In this document: in pieces, positions 38,498-47,610 of the stretch
Position numbering within the stretch: the first letter of the stretch is position 1
Layout of the letters: the number at the start of each line of letters is the position of its first letter
Assembly: GCA_001802455.1 (NCBI GenBank)
Contig: MGXZ01000022.1
Coordinates: 1-64,000 of the forward strand
DNA length: 64,000 nt
Source: Gammaproteobacteria bacterium RIFCSPHIGHO2_12_FULL_39_24
GTDB taxonomy: Bacteria > Pseudomonadota > Gammaproteobacteria > Coxiellales > Coxiellaceae
Direction: 5' to 3'
Notes under the pieces: generated by a model
Database searches by the model: none
The model's input: the letters and a program-made list of their open reading frames with translations, nothing else
What the model was told of the DNA's origin: nothing
Program-made: the position numbers and the translations under genes

Positions 38498-38506
38498 GAG
38501 GGCATT

Positions 38507-39274
38507 ATGCGCATCATCACCGCCAATGTAAACGGCATTCGTTCTGCTGCAAAAAAGGGGTTTTTTACGTGGTTATCAAAACAAAAAGCGGATGTGATTT
38601 GTTTGCAAGAAACCAAAGCGCAAACAGCGGATCTCGCGGACGAGTTGTACAGACCGACGGGCTACCATTGTTATTTTAGTGATGCTGAAAAAAAAGGTTA
38701 TAGCGGTGTTGCGTTATACGCAAAACAAAAACCGGATCAGGTGTTACACACGTTAGGTTGGAAATGTGCGGATAACGAAGGACGTTTTGTGCGCGCGGAT
38801 TTTAATAATCTCACCGTGATTTCTTTATATTTACCATCAGGCTCGAGCGGTGAGCATCGTCAAGTTGAAAAATTTGATTTTATGGAAAAATTTTTAAAAA
38901 TCTTGCGCGAATTTAAAAAATCTAAACGTGAATTTATTATTTGTGGGGATTGGAATATCGTGCATAAAGAAATCGATATTAAAAATTTTAAATCGAATCA
39001 AAAAACATCGGGTTGTTTGCCAGAAGAGCGTGCGTGGTTGGATAATGTGCTCACACACGAAGGATTTGTGGATGCGTTTCGCGTGATCAATCACGAAAAA
39101 GATCAATACACATGGTGGTCGAATCGCGGAGAAGCCTATGCAAAAAACGTGGGATGGAGAATTGATTATCAAATTATTTCGGAATCACTCAAATCGCGCG
39201 TGAAATCGGTTTCCATTTATAGAGACGAAAAATTTTCAGATCATGCGCCGGTGGTGGTGGATTATCTACCGTAA
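38507..39274 (+). CDS. xth: Exodeoxyribonuclease III family nuclease (Xth, at the crc position)
   Basis: 255 residues from the ATG at 38507 ([20 protein letters not shown]). Catalytic groups are intact: Asn in NVNG, Glu in [19 protein letters not shown] with D and N, and the final [10 protein letters not shown]. Pseudomonas Crc lies at the same place next to pyrE and rph but has lost such residues. Here the protein should be an active AP endonuclease/exonuclease. The 3' end overlaps rph by nine bases. Confidence 0.92.
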   Translation: MRIITANVNGIRSAAKKGFFTWLSKQKADVICLQETKAQTADLADELYRPTGYHCYFSDAEKKGYSGVALYAKQKPDQVLHTLGWKCADNEGRFVRADFNNLTVISLYLPSGSSGEHRQVEKFDFMEKFLKILREFKKSKREFIICGDWNIVHKEIDIKNFKSNQKTSGCLPEERAWLDNVLTHEGFVDAFRVINHEKDQYTWWSNRGEAYAKNVGWRIDYQIISESLKSRVKSVSIYRDEKFSDHAPVVVDYLP

Positions 39275-39979
39275 CACCTCTTTCTGTTTCTCGATAATCT
39301 CCGCAATCCCTTTTTTCGCGAGCAATAATAGTGATTGCAAATGATCATCATGAAATGATCCATTTTCAGCGGTGCCTTGAATTTCGATAAAAGAGCCTGC
39401 ATCGGTCATCACAATGTTCATGTCTGTTTCTGCTTTGGAATCTTCGGCGTAATCTAAATCAAGAATCGGCGTATTTTTAAAAACGCCGACAGAAATACCC
39501 GCGACAAAATGTTTTAAGGGATCACCTAAAATCATTTTGCGTTCTTGCATAAATCGCAATGCATCAATTAATGCAACACAGGCGCCGCTGATTGCAGCAG
39601 TACGTGTGCCACCGTCTGCTTGAATAACATCGCAATCGATCGCGATGGTAATATTTTTTAATTTCTGTAAATCCACTGCAGCGCGTAATGCGCGGCCAAT
39701 TAATCGTTGAATTTCAATGGTGCGTCCGCCTTGTTTTCCACGGGTTGCTTCACGATCCGTGCGTGTATTGGTTGCGCGCGGCAGCATGCCATATTCTGCC
39801 GTTAACCAACCTTGATTGCTGTCTTTCAAAAAACGCGGCACACCTTCAATAATGCTTACATTACACAATACAATCGTTTCGCCAAATTGTGTTAACACAG
39901 ATCCTTCTGCATGTTTGGTGTAGTGACGAGTGAATGAAATAGCGCGAAGTGCATCGGGTGCGCGTTTACTGGATCTCAT
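39266..39979 (-). CDS. rph: Ribonuclease PH
   Basis: 237 residues. It begins [20 protein letters not shown] and has [40 protein letters not shown] and [20 protein letters not shown], the phosphorolytic site. It trims 3' ends of tRNA precursors. It converges on xth. Confidence 0.97.
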   Translation of the reverse strand: MRSSKRAPDALRAISFTRHYTKHAEGSVLTQFGETIVLCNVSIIEGVPRFLKDSNQGWLTAEYGMLPRATNTRTDREATRGKQGGRTIEIQRLIGRALRAAVDLQKLKNITIAIDCDVIQADGGTRTAAISGACVALIDALRFMQERKMILGDPLKHFVAGISVGVFKNTPILDLDYAEDSKAETDMNIVMTDAGSFIEIQGTAENGSFHDDHLQSLLLLAKKGIAEIIEKQKEVLR

Positions 39980-40015
39980 GAGTGGTTTCCCATTATGTAA
40001 AAATTAGGTCGACAG

Positions 40016-40021
40016 TATAAT
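40016..40021 (+). promoter_or_regulatory. -10 box of gmk
   Basis: A consensus TATAAT lies between the divergent rph and gmk; the -35 is weak (TTATGT at a 17-base distance). The expected start of transcription is near 40028. That leaves only about eight bases before the ATG at 40036, but about 44 before the GTG at 40072. Confidence 0.4.
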
Positions 40022-40045
40022 CGCTATTTGTTTTAATGCAAATCA

Positions 40046-40070
40046 ATGGGAGTGGGAGTGGGAGTGGGAA
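40046..40070 (+). repeat. GGGAGT array in the leader of gmk
   Basis: Four successive G-rich units (GGGAGT three times, then GGGAAC) lie directly before the GTG start at 40072 and supply the only Shine-Dalgarno-like sequence. If the upstream ATG were used, the array would be translated as a Gly-Ser stretch. Confidence 0.7.
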
Positions 40071-40071
40071 C

Positions 40072-40692
40072 GTGAGCTCAGGAAATTTATTTGTGATTGC
40101 TGCACCGTCTGGTGCGGGAAAAACAAGCTTAGTGAAAGCATTATCAGAATCGGATGCGCGGTTAAAAATTTCTGTGTCACACACGACACGCAAAATGCGA
40201 CCAGGTGAAGCAGAGGGCCAAGATTATTTTTTTGTCAGTTCTGTCGAATTTCAAAAAATGACTGAAAACAAGGAATTTTTAGAGCACGCCATTGTGTTTG
40301 GTAATGATTATGGTACGTCGAAACAGTGGGTGTGCGATCAATTAGCGTTAGGTATGGATGTGATTTTAGAAATTGACTGGCAAGGCGCGCGTCAAATACA
40401 AAGCTTGTTTCCCAGCACGATTTTGATTTTTGTTTTGCCGCCTTCGATGGACGCGCTGAAAGAGCGTTTGTTGCGTCGCCAGCAAGATGATTCCCATACG
40501 ATTGCGCAACGCATGGAAGCGGCACAAGAAGAAATGAGTCATTATCGCGAATTTGACTATTTGGTTGTGAATGATCGGTTTGAGATAGCGCTTCGTGATT
40601 TGCAGCATATTCTCTTCTCCACTCGATTAACAATAAAAGCGCAAATCGCAAAACAGTCTATTTTTCTGGAAAATTTGCTGAAAAAGCAGTAG
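40072..40692 (+). CDS. gmk: Guanylate kinase
   Basis: 206 residues if the GTG at 40072 is used, giving MSSGNLFVIAAPSGAGKTSL, which aligns with the family start. The ATG at 40036 would add NGSGSGSG-type residues from a GGGAGT array. P-loop APSGAGKTS, then VSHTTRKMRPGE and EIDWQGARQI are typical. It makes GDP from GMP. First of gmk-rpoZ-spoT. Confidence 0.95.
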   Translation: MSSGNLFVIAAPSGAGKTSLVKALSESDARLKISVSHTTRKMRPGEAEGQDYFFVSSVEFQKMTENKEFLEHAIVFGNDYGTSKQWVCDQLALGMDVILEIDWQGARQIQSLFPSTILIFVLPPSMDALKERLLRRQQDDSHTIAQRMEAAQEEMSHYREFDYLVVNDRFEIALRDLQHILFSTRLTIKAQIAKQSIFLENLLKKQ

Positions 40693-40733
40693 AGTGGGAG
40701 CTTGAGTGAATTAATTTTAAAGAGGTTTTTACC

Positions 40734-41024
40734 ATGGCTCGAGTCACCGTCGAAGATTGTTTAGAAAAAGTAGAAAATCGTTTTGCATTAGTTTTGTTAG
40801 CTGCAGAACGTGCGCACCAAATCGAAATGGGTACGTCAGAGCCACTCGTTCCGGAAGATAATGACAAACCAACCGTCATTGCATTACGTGAAATTGCCGG
40901 TGGTTTTGATATTGCTAAAATTATGTTATCAGAACGCGAAACGTTAGCAAAAGCAGAAACCGTAGCCGCAGTTACTCATACATCCGTCGTGTCAAAAGAA
41001 AATGCCATAGAGGATTTTGAATAA
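40734..41024 (+). CDS. rpoZ: RNA polymerase subunit omega
   Basis: 96 residues: [36 protein letters not shown], then [16 protein letters not shown]. It helps assemble beta-prime and forms one ppGpp site on the polymerase. Behind AAAGAGG, and just before spoT as in other Gammaproteobacteria. Confidence 0.97.
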   Translation: MARVTVEDCLEKVENRFALVLLAAERAHQIEMGTSEPLVPEDNDKPTVIALREIAGGFDIAKIMLSERETLAKAETVAAVTHTSVVSKENAIEDFE

Positions 41025-41049
41025 TTCATCAATTGCGGGTGTGAGTGAG

Positions 41050-43155
41050 ATGCGACTGTTTAAGCGATTGCGACGAAAACTTCACTATCTCACTGATCAA
41101 CAAACCTCACTTATTCACGAAGCTTACTTGATGGCGTTGAATGCGCACTATGGACAACGACGTCAAACGGGCGAGCCCTACATTACTCATCCTGTCTCAG
41201 TTGCTTGTATTCTTGCTGATATGAAAATGGATCATCATACGATCATGGCAGCATTATTACATGATGTGATTGAAGATTGTTCTATTGAAAAATCTGATCT
41301 TGAAAAAAAATTTGGAGTTGAAGTTGCTAATTTAGTGGATGGTGTGAGCAAGTTAACGCAAATTGAATTTGTCAGCAGGGCGCAAGCGCAGGCTGAAAAT
41401 TTTCGAAAAATGTTATTAGCAATGGCGCACGATATCCGTGTTATTTTAGTGAAGTTGGCAGATCGTCTTCACAACATGCGCACATTAATTACCTTGCCTG
41501 CTGAAAAAAGATATCGCGTTTCAAAAGAAACGCTCGACATTTTTGCGCCCATTGCAAAACGATTGGGAATGCGAGATCTTTCGGTTGAATTGGAAGAATT
41601 GAGTTTTTCTGCATTGTATCCGCGTCGATATGCTGTGTTAAAAGATGCGGTGCAAAAAGCACGTGGTAATCGAAAAAAAATATTGTCGATGATTAATAAA
41701 ACATTGCAAGAAGGATTGGAGAAAGAGCAATTTCCGTTGTGCGCTATTATCGGAAGAGAAAAACATTTGTATAGTATTTATCGAAAAATGTTAACAAAAA
41801 AAATTCCGTTTAATGAAATTATGGATGTGTATGCATTTCGTATTATTGTTGACAGTCAAGATAGTTGTTATCGCATATTGGGTTTAGTGCATCGTTTATT
41901 TAAACCTGTTCCGGAAAGATTTAAAGATTACATTGCGATTCCCAAAGCGAATCGATATCAGTCGCTTCACACTACTTTATTTGGCCCGTATGGGTTACCG
42001 ATTGAAATACAAATTCGCACCACTGAGATGGATTGTGTTGCCTCGAGTGGAATTGCTGCGCATTGGTTGTATAAAACGGATGACAAAGAGTTAGAAAAAA
42101 CCCATCTGCATGCGCAAAAATGGGTGAGAAATTTATTAGAACTGCAAAAAAACGCAGGTAGTTCAATTGAATTCATTGAAAGCGTGAAAATGGATTTATT
42201 TCCTGATGAAGTATATACCTTCACACCAAAGGGTGACATTAAAGAATTGCCTGCTGGAGCAACCGGTGTTGATTTCGCCTATGCTGTTCACACCGATGTT
42301 GGAAACCGATGCATGGCCATTAAAATTAATCGCCAATTGGCACCGTTATCTGCAAAATTATCGAATGGCGATACCGTATCAGTGGTAATTGCTCCGAATG
42401 CGCGACCCAATCCCAGTTGGTTGGATTTTGTTGTAACGAGTAAAGCGCGTAGTGGAATTCGTCATTTTCTAAAATCACAAAAGCATGAAGATTCTGTTGC
42501 GTTAGGGAAAAAATTATTGCAAAAAGCATTGCATGATCTTGGCTTGTCACTCAAAACGATTCCAGATTCTATTTGGTCGTATTTTCTAAAAGAAATCAAT
42601 TTAAAAACGACTCATGATCTGATGGCGAACATCGGATTGGGAAATCGCGCAGCGATTGTGGCGGCACAGCACTTGCAATCGTTACTGGGAGAAATTGTAT
42701 CATCAGCGGAGCAAACGCCGTTGATTATCGAAGGCACTGAAGGAATGCTATTAAACTTCGCGCATTGCTGTCATCCCATTCCGGGTGATCCTATCGTGGG
42801 ATTAATGAAAGCAGGAAAAGGAATGGTGGTGCATGTTGGCGATTGTCGGCGTGTCGCTAAATTTTTACATCAATCTGAACAATGCGTGCCATTGAGATGG
42901 TCGGATCATGTCACCGGCGATTTTTTAGTGACTGTGGGATTGGTTGTGAAAAATGAGCGTGGCGCATTGGCGTTGATGGCATTAGCGGTATCGGATATGG
43001 AATCCAATATCGATGATATTAATGTCGATGATCGCGAAGGATTGTATTACAAAGTCACGTTTAAATTGCTCGTCAAAAATCGCGCCCATCTCGCACGCAT
43101 CATTAAAAACTTGCGTCAAATTCCGCAAGTGGTGAAGATTACGCGAGCGAAGTAG
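41050..43155 (+). CDS. spoT: Bifunctional (p)ppGpp synthetase/hydrolase
   Basis: 701 residues from the ATG at 41050 (MRLFKRLRRKLHYLTDQQTS), preceded by GAGTGAG. The HD hydrolase domain has HPVSVACILADMKMD and LLHDVIEDC. The synthetase domain has YAFRIIVDSQDSCYRILG and RFKDYIAIPKANRYQSLH. TGS domain VYTFTPKGDIKELPAGATG, then a C-terminal ACT domain. The intact HD site indicates ppGpp hydrolysis. It controls the stringent response. Confidence 0.97.
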   Translation: MRLFKRLRRKLHYLTDQQTSLIHEAYLMALNAHYGQRRQTGEPYITHPVSVACILADMKMDHHTIMAALLHDVIEDCSIEKSDLEKKFGVEVANLVDGVSKLTQIEFVSRAQAQAENFRKMLLAMAHDIRVILVKLADRLHNMRTLITLPAEKRYRVSKETLDIFAPIAKRLGMRDLSVELEELSFSALYPRRYAVLKDAVQKARGNRKKILSMINKTLQEGLEKEQFPLCAIIGREKHLYSIYRKMLTKKIPFNEIMDVYAFRIIVDSQDSCYRILGLVHRLFKPVPERFKDYIAIPKANRYQSLHTTLFGPYGLPIEIQIRTTEMDCVASSGIAAHWLYKTDDKELEKTHLHAQKWVRNLLELQKNAGSSIEFIESVKMDLFPDEVYTFTPKGDIKELPAGATGVDFAYAVHTDVGNRCMAIKINRQLAPLSAKLSNGDTVSVVIAPNARPNPSWLDFVVTSKARSGIRHFLKSQKHEDSVALGKKLLQKALHDLGLSLKTIPDSIWSYFLKEINLKTTHDLMANIGLGNRAAIVAAQHLQSLLGEIVSSAEQTPLIIEGTEGMLLNFAHCCHPIPGDPIVGLMKAGKGMVVHVGDCRRVAKFLHQSEQCVPLRWSDHVTGDFLVTVGLVVKNERGALALMALAVSDMESNIDDINVDDREGLYYKVTFKLLVKNRAHLARIIKNLRQIPQVVKITRAK

Positions 43156-43192
43156 TGTGAGCTTCAGAAGCACGCGTGATAGCAAGTGCGTA

Positions 43193-43210
43193 AAACTGAT
43201 AACGGATAAC
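43193..43210 (+). repeat. Short CTGATAA-type array between spoT and ridA
   Basis: CTGATAACGGATAACTTA lies in the 61-base gap, with stops reading in the direction of both genes. Fewer than three units. Confidence 0.55.
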
Positions 43211-43216
43211 TTAACG

Positions 43217-43600
43217 ATGAAAAAAATAATCGAAACACCCAACGCACCCGCTGCCATCGGCACTTATTCTCAAGCAGTGCAAGCGGGTAACACCATTTAT
43301 ATTTCCGGACAAATTCCATTAAATCCCAAAACCATGAAATTAATTACCACGGATTTTTCAGCGCAAGCAAGACAAGTATTTGAGAATGTAAAAGCGGTGG
43401 CGCTGGCAGCGGGCGGTGATTTATCACACATCGTGAAATTAACGATTTACTTATGTGATATGAATCAATTTGCAATTGTAAATGAAATCATGGCGACGTA
43501 TTTTGAAAAACCGTATCCTGCGCGCGCCGTCGTTGAAATATCGCGTTTGCCCAAAGAGGCGTTGATTGAGATAGATGCGGTGATGGTGATGGTGGTGTGA
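43217..43600 (+). CDS. ridA: 2-iminobutanoate/2-iminopropanoate deaminase
   Basis: 127 residues from the ATG at 43217 (MKKIIETPNAPAAIGTYSQA). The motif PARAVVEISRLPKEALIEID holds the catalytic Arg and Glu. It removes reactive enamines made by PLP enzymes. It lies between spoT and recG and overlaps recG by four bases (GTGA). Confidence 0.95.
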   Translation: MKKIIETPNAPAAIGTYSQAVQAGNTIYISGQIPLNPKTMKLITTDFSAQARQVFENVKAVALAAGGDLSHIVKLTIYLCDMNQFAIVNEIMATYFEKPYPARAVVEISRLPKEALIEIDAVMVMVV

Positions 43601-45699
43601 GTGTGAGTGCCATTTTAATTAAAACATTAAAGGGTGCAGGCTCAAAAATTGCTGAAAAACTCGCGCAATTAAACATTTTTACTGTCCAAGATTTATTGTT
43701 CCACTTACCATCTCGTTATGAAGATCGTTCGCAAATTTATCCTATCTCCGCAATCAGATCGGGTGATCGCGTGTTAATTGAAGGCGTTGTGCGTTCGATG
43801 CGCATAGTGGGCGCGCGTCGTTATTTGCGATGTGACATTGTGGATGCGTCTGGAAAAAATATTGAATTGGTTTTTTATTATTTTGCGAAATCGCATGAAA
43901 AAAAATTATCACAATTATCGGGATGCGTGCGCTGTTTTGGTGAAGTGCGTTATGGATTTTCAGGGCATCTGGAAATGGTGCATCCAGAATATGCTGCTGT
44001 GCAAGCAATTACTGAAAAAAGTGTTTTAACATTATCGCCAGGGTTATCGCCTATTTATCCTACCACAAAAGGATTGCATCAAACTGTGTTGCGAAAATTA
44101 ATGACACAAGCGTTGCAATTATTACAACACAATCATTTTTTGCCAGAATTAATTCCGGTTGATGTGCTCAATCAATTTCACTTTATGGAATTAAAAAAAG
44201 CATTACATGTGATTCATTTCCCCTCCGCACAGGAAAATGCCGCTGAATTATTATCAGGAAAACATCCAGCGCAACAGCGATTGGTGTTTGAAGAATTGCT
44301 CGCGCATCAACTGTCGTTGCAATCGTTGCGACAAGGTTTTAGAAATCAATCAGCTTTGTTATTGCCATGCGATCACACATTAACAGATTTATTTATTTCA
44401 ACACTTCCTTTTCAATTAACAGCAGCACAACAACGCGTGATGTGTGAAATTCAAACTGATTTATCGAAATCAATTCCGATGATGCGATTGGTGCAAGGCG
44501 ATGTTGGCTCTGGAAAAACAGTGGTTGCGTGCATCGCTGCGTTGCAAGCGATTGCACAGGGTGCTCAAGTAGCAGTGATGGCGCCAACAGAAATTTTATG
44601 TGAGCAGCATTTTAAAAATTTTTCACAGTGGTTGGCACCGCTGAATATCTCTATTGATTTATTATTGGGAAGACACACTACAACAGAAAAAAATGCAATC
44701 AAAAAACGTTTATTGTCCGGCGAAACAAAATTAATCATTGGCACGCATGCTTTATTTGAAGAAGCGGTTGCATTCCAACAATTGGCATTATTAATAATTG
44801 ATGAACAGCATCGATTCGGTGTGCATCAACGTTTGGCATTGGTTGAAAAAGGAAGAAGAGAAAATTATTTTCCGCACCAATTAATCATGACAGCAACGCC
44901 GATCCCACGCACATTAATGATGACCGCCTACGCTGATTTAGATTGTTCTGTTATTGATGAATTGCCGCCTGGTCGCAAACCGATTACCACCACATTAATT
45001 GCATCTGATCGACGCGACGAAGTGATTGCGCGTGTGGGGGCGAATTGCGATCAACAAAAACAGGTATTTTGGATTTGCACGTTGATCGAAGAATCAGAAG
45101 AATCAGAAGCATTGCAATGTCAGGCGGCTGAAACAACTGCGAAACAATTGCAGCAGTCTTTACCGACTCTCAACATCGGATTAATTCACGGCAGATTAAA
45201 ATCAGATGAAAAGAATGCGGTGATGGCGCAGTTTTTATCGAGAAAAATAGATTTATTGGTTGCCACGACGGTTGTTGAAGTGGGCGTGGATGTTCCCAAT
45301 GCGAGTGTCATGATTATTGAAAATCCAGAACGACTGGGTTTGGCGCAATTGCATCAATTGCGGGGTCGAATTGGGCGTGGCGATCGTGCTAGTTTTTGTG
45401 TGTTGCTGTATCAAAATCCGTTATCAGACATTGCTAAAAAAAGATTATCGGTGATGCGAGAATCCCAAGATGGTTTTTTAATTGCAGAAACGGATTTGCA
45501 CTTGCGAGGAGCAGGTGATGTGTTGGGCGTGCGGCAATCGGGTGTGATGCAATTGCGCGTTGCTGATTTAATGCGAGATCACGTTTTGTTGCCGATGGTG
45601 CAAAAAGTTAGTCAGCAGCTCATGCAAGATCACACGTATGTAGTAGATACGCTTACGCAACGCTGGATTGGTTCGCGAATTCACTATTTAAATGCCTAA
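43597..45699 (+). CDS. recG: ATP-dependent DNA helicase RecG
   Basis: 700 residues from a GTG start overlapping the ridA stop. Wedge/OB domain at about 50-150, helicase motif I GDVGSGKTVVA, motif II IIDEQHRFG, motif III TATPIPRT, and late motifs VVEVGVDVPNASVMIIENPE and QLRGRIGRGD. It remodels stalled forks and R-loops. Confidence 0.97.
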   Translation: MSVSAILIKTLKGAGSKIAEKLAQLNIFTVQDLLFHLPSRYEDRSQIYPISAIRSGDRVLIEGVVRSMRIVGARRYLRCDIVDASGKNIELVFYYFAKSHEKKLSQLSGCVRCFGEVRYGFSGHLEMVHPEYAAVQAITEKSVLTLSPGLSPIYPTTKGLHQTVLRKLMTQALQLLQHNHFLPELIPVDVLNQFHFMELKKALHVIHFPSAQENAAELLSGKHPAQQRLVFEELLAHQLSLQSLRQGFRNQSALLLPCDHTLTDLFISTLPFQLTAAQQRVMCEIQTDLSKSIPMMRLVQGDVGSGKTVVACIAALQAIAQGAQVAVMAPTEILCEQHFKNFSQWLAPLNISIDLLLGRHTTTEKNAIKKRLLSGETKLIIGTHALFEEAVAFQQLALLIIDEQHRFGVHQRLALVEKGRRENYFPHQLIMTATPIPRTLMMTAYADLDCSVIDELPPGRKPITTTLIASDRRDEVIARVGANCDQQKQVFWICTLIEESEESEALQCQAAETTAKQLQQSLPTLNIGLIHGRLKSDEKNAVMAQFLSRKIDLLVATTVVEVGVDVPNASVMIIENPERLGLAQLHQLRGRIGRGDRASFCVLLYQNPLSDIAKKRLSVMRESQDGFLIAETDLHLRGAGDVLGVRQSGVMQLRVADLMRDHVLLPMVQKVSQQLMQDHTYVVDTLTQRWIGSRIHYLNA

Positions 45700-45936
45700 C
45701 TTTCATTACAATTGTTAAAAAAATCACCACAATAAAGTCTTTTTTTAAAAGAATTTTAAAAAACAACGTGATGAAATAGATTGTATGCTTGTCTCGACGA
45801 AAATGATTAGGTACTATACCGAGGATGCGATACACATTTCGTGCGTCGCCGATATATTTGGGAGTTCGGGGAATCGGGAAAGGTTTTTCCGACGGGCTTC
45901 CAGAATTTGTAAATTCATTATTGAGAGGGAAGTTCA

Positions 45937-46623
45937 ATGTCGGTAAAGAAAATTCTTCTTTTGGGTGCTGCTGGTGTTGCTGCGGTAAGTATGTCTGCTG
46001 CAATGGCTGGTGGTTATACGCATGAACCTGCGGCTGTTGATGATAGTGGTTACTACATCGAAGGTCATTTAGGTTATGCTCGTCAAAATTATTTTGACAA
46101 TCAAAATTGGGCTGCTAACACAGCTGTTGATACCACTGTAAATAACAACAATCGCGGTGGTTTTGCTGCGGGTGTTGATGCAGGTTACAAAATCAACAGA
46201 CACTTCGGTGTTGAATTGGGTTGGTTCCACTTGCCTGATGTTAACGTGAACGGCATAACGCAAGCGACTGCTTACTTAACAAACTGGGTGCTCTACTTGG
46301 CTGGCAAATACATGATGCCATTGCCTTGGATGAACAACACAGATGCGTTCTTCAAGTTGGGTGCTGCTTATCGTAGCGCAACGCTGTCTTCTGCTGCTGT
46401 TATAACAAACGCAGTGTCGTCGAGAAAATCAACTTTTGTTCGTCCTATGTTTGCAACTGGTTTGGATTACAGTTTCAGCGATACTTGGTCTGGTATTATC
46501 CAATACGCTTATTTCATGGGCGCTAGCAACTCATTTCCATTCTCAGCTGTTAACACAGGTGCGTTGGGAACGGTTGCTGCAAACGTATTCACATTGGGCT
46601 TGGGTTACAAGTTTACTGTGTAA
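45937..46623 (+). CDS. Outer membrane beta-barrel protein 1
   Basis: 228 residues. Signal peptide MSVKKILLLGAAGVAAVSMS with cleavage near AMA-GG. The mature part alternates hydrophobic and polar strands with YYIEGHLGYARQNYF, GFAAGVDAGYKINRHFGVEL and the last strand FTLGLGYKFTV, as in small 8-strand barrels. It ends in Val rather than Phe. First of three tandem paralogues. About 237 bases of leader without another gene precede it; GAGAGGGAAG is the ribosome-binding site. Confidence 0.85.
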   Translation: MSVKKILLLGAAGVAAVSMSAAMAGGYTHEPAAVDDSGYYIEGHLGYARQNYFDNQNWAANTAVDTTVNNNNRGGFAAGVDAGYKINRHFGVELGWFHLPDVNVNGITQATAYLTNWVLYLAGKYMMPLPWMNNTDAFFKLGAAYRSATLSSAAVITNAVSSRKSTFVRPMFATGLDYSFSDTWSGIIQYAYFMGASNSFPFSAVNTGALGTVAANVFTLGLGYKFTV

Positions 46624-46645
46624 TCGATTGTATTGAGTTTCAAGG

Positions 46646-46668
46646 AGGGAGCGTTTGCTCCCTTTTTT
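46646..46668 (+). terminator. Rho-independent terminator after barrel gene 1
   Basis: AGGGAGC (46646-46652) and GCTCCCT (46657-46663) with a GTTT loop and a T6 run. Confidence 0.85.
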
Positions 46669-46688
46669 ATTTTTGCTGAGGGATAGGC

Positions 46689-47441
46689 ATGATACTAAAA
46701 AAATTGCTAGTTGTGATTGGATGCGCGGTAGGCATGTATAGTACCGTTGTTGTAGCGGATGATTTCGAGCCTGTGCCACTGCCGATGAATGAACAAGCGC
46801 TGTATTTGGACGCTCATTTAGGCTATGCGCAATCCAATTGGACTGATAATGATACCAACGGCATTATTGGTAATACCAATCTTGCTTTATACAATGCTTC
46901 CACAAACGGTAATGGTGGTTTTTCAGGTGGTCTCGATTTTGGTTATGTGATGATGCACTACTTTGCTCTCGAGGCGGGATGGCTTCATTTGCCAACCGCA
47001 TCGGGTGGATTAACCGTCAATGGATCGCAAGGTCAAAGTATCACTTCAATGACCAATGATTCCGTGAATTCTTGGTTAACTTATGGCGCTCTCAAATTTT
47101 TGTTGCCAGCGGGTCATGATATCACTTTGTTTGGTAAAGTAGGCGCTGCTTATCGCTCGTTGCATTTTGGCCTTCCGCAAGAAATTGTTTCGCCAGCGTC
47201 AGGATCGGGTAATTTGCCGAGTAATGTGTCGAGCAATGGCCACTATTGGGCACCTGTATTTGCGACGGGTGTGGAATACAATAATGATAATTGGTTGATG
47301 GGTATTCAGTATCTCTATTTGCCAGGTAATGATTGCATCAACAATGGTGCAGCCGGTGCCTTGCAGGGTTTTGGTGCGCCGAATGCCGCACCTGAAGTCA
47401 ATTTGTATACGGGATTTGTTGGATATCAATTCAGTGTTTAA
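46689..47441 (+). CDS. Outer membrane beta-barrel protein 2
   Basis: 250 residues. Signal peptide MILKKLLVVIGCAVGMYSTV to about AD-D. It shares ALYLDAHLGYAQSNW, GGLDFGYVMMHYFALEAGWL and the end NAAPEVNLYTGFVGYQFSV with paralogue 3. More diverged at the N-terminus than 1 and 3. It lies only 20 bases after the terminator of gene 1, so it needs its own promoter or read-through. Confidence 0.85.
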   Translation: MILKKLLVVIGCAVGMYSTVVVADDFEPVPLPMNEQALYLDAHLGYAQSNWTDNDTNGIIGNTNLALYNASTNGNGGFSGGLDFGYVMMHYFALEAGWLHLPTASGGLTVNGSQGQSITSMTNDSVNSWLTYGALKFLLPAGHDITLFGKVGAAYRSLHFGLPQEIVSPASGSGNLPSNVSSNGHYWAPVFATGVEYNNDNWLMGIQYLYLPGNDCINNGAAGALQGFGAPNAAPEVNLYTGFVGYQFSV

Positions 47442-47532
47442 TAAATACTTGTGTGTTGCTTTTCTTTTGGGTAGTATTATTCATATATGCGTTTTGCATA
47501 TGTTACTAAGGGCGGAAAAAGAGTCGCTTATG

Positions 47533-47566
47533 AAAATCCATCCAAGATTTTCAGGATGGGATTTTT
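47533..47566 (+). terminator. Terminator-like hairpin after barrel gene 2
   Basis: AAAATCCATCC (47533-47543) pairs with GGATGGGATTTTT (47554-47566), ending in a T-run. Confidence 0.65.
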
Positions 47567-47610
47567 ATACGGCTCTATTTTTTGTTAGATCGAAAAAGAG
47601 GGAATTTAAA

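Noticed and set aside
40036-40071. ATG start of gmk adding a Gly-Ser segment
   Set aside because: It lies only about eight bases after the expected transcription start with no Shine-Dalgarno; the GTG at 40072 fits the family start. Kept as a question in the findings.
47329-47610. Upstream extension of barrel protein 3 (about 94 residues)
   Set aside because: It overlaps gene 2 in another frame, lacks family similarity, and the signal peptide starts at 47611.
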